DNA of 6,199 nt. Source: Methyloprofundus sp. (GTDB lineage Bacteria > Pseudomonadota > Gammaproteobacteria > Methylococcales > Methylomonadaceae). Positions 5,916-6,199 of this stretch are shown here, piece by piece; positions within the stretch are counted from its first letter, which is position 1; the number at the start of each line of letters is the position of its first letter. The stretch is taken from assembly GCA_030636485.1 (NCBI GenBank), contig DAOVWV010000107.1, positions 1 to 6,199 on the forward strand. Reading direction: 5' to 3'. Position numbers and translations under genes: made by a program. The notes beneath the pieces were generated by a model. It saw nothing but the letters and a program-made list of their open reading frames with translations. It was not told the origin of the DNA and did not search any database.

Positions 5916-6046
5916 ATGTTTGTACCTGCGCTAAATGAATCATTATTCAGGGGCTTACAAAGAACCCACTAAATGTGTTTAATGGATGTGAGTACCGAAT
6001 GTGTAAAAATACAAGATATTGGGGATCAGCTTAGGGGTAGGGTAAT

Positions 6047-6073
6047 ATCTAGTTCCCACGCAGAGCGTGGGAG
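6047..6073. repeat. REP-like palindrome, TCCCACGC-AGA-GCGTGGGA
   Basis: TCCCACGC (6054-6061) and GCGTGGGA (6065-6072) form a perfect 8-bp stem with an AGA loop. Bases 6047-6061 repeat 4757-4771 exactly, in the same orientation. It lies upstream of the beta-propeller gene, about 130 bp from its start. Confidence 0.75.
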
Positions 6074-6127
6074 TTTCCACGTTTAAAATCAAGCCTTATT
6101 TTCATAATATTGCCTTTTTTTCTTACT

Positions 6128-6155
6128 AAAAAACTTCCATAATAACTTTATGGAA
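6128..6155 (-). terminator. Possible minus-strand terminator of a gene beyond the right edge
   Basis: On the minus strand TTCCATAA (6155-6148), a 5-base loop and TTATGGAA (6142-6135) are followed by G and six T residues. The stem is perfect but has only two GC pairs, so it would be weak. The same strand is also open from the window edge to TAG-TAA at 6128-6123 (last residues HKVIMEVF), so the hairpin could instead lie inside the last codons of a gene cut by the window. The evidence does not separate these readings. Confidence 0.28.
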
Positions 6156-6199
6156 AGCGTCCTTGTTTTTAGCCGATTTAGATAAAATTAAGGTACTTA

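Overview
The window looks like a chromosomal segment of a Gammaproteobacterium. The ssb and the YfaY-type CinA homologue fit that group. So do the many short palindromic repeats built on TTCCCACGC/GCGTGGGAA and on CGTCATTCC/GGAATGACG, which I remember as abundant in methanotrophs (Methylococcales) and large sulfur bacteria. The exact lineage is an inference; base composition is moderate to AT-rich, especially between genes.

Layout, left to right. (1) Positions 1-548 hold the 3' part of a gene for a TIGR02646-type HNH endonuclease, the family that contains the PtuB effectors of Septu and some retron defence systems; its catalytic N-terminus and any partner genes lie left of the window. (2) Positions 549-822 hold a short, apparently frame-broken coding remnant of unknown function, pointing the same way. 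(3) On the minus strand ssb (906-1376) has a clear promoter, a clear ribosome binding site and a strong intrinsic terminator (784-820) that overlaps the end of the remnant. (4) A 483-bp gap (1377-1859) carries the ssb promoter and a 73-bp palindromic repeat of the GTCATTCC type. (5) A two-gene plus-strand operon (1860-3489) encodes an ETHE1-like persulfide dioxygenase and a TauE/SafE (TSUP) membrane exporter. Together they plausibly oxidise glutathione persulfide to sulfite and move sulfite or a related anion out of the cell. (6) A CinA/YfaY-like protein (3486-4697, minus) converges on the exporter gene with overlapping stop codons; its C-terminal amidohydrolase domain has lost the usual catalytic signature. 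(7) A dense mosaic of at least two families of palindromic repeats fills 4722-4941. (8) A secreted seven-bladed YVTN beta-propeller protein (4953-5915, minus) follows. (9) The last 284 bp hold another copy of the TTCCCACGC palindrome and a minus-strand hairpin followed by a T tract.

The most notable points are the truncated defence-type HNH gene with a broken neighbour at the left edge, the sulfur-detoxification pair, the degenerate CinA C-terminal domain, and the repeat mosaic that brackets the beta-propeller gene. No complete new system is visible. If one exists, its core genes lie left of position 1.
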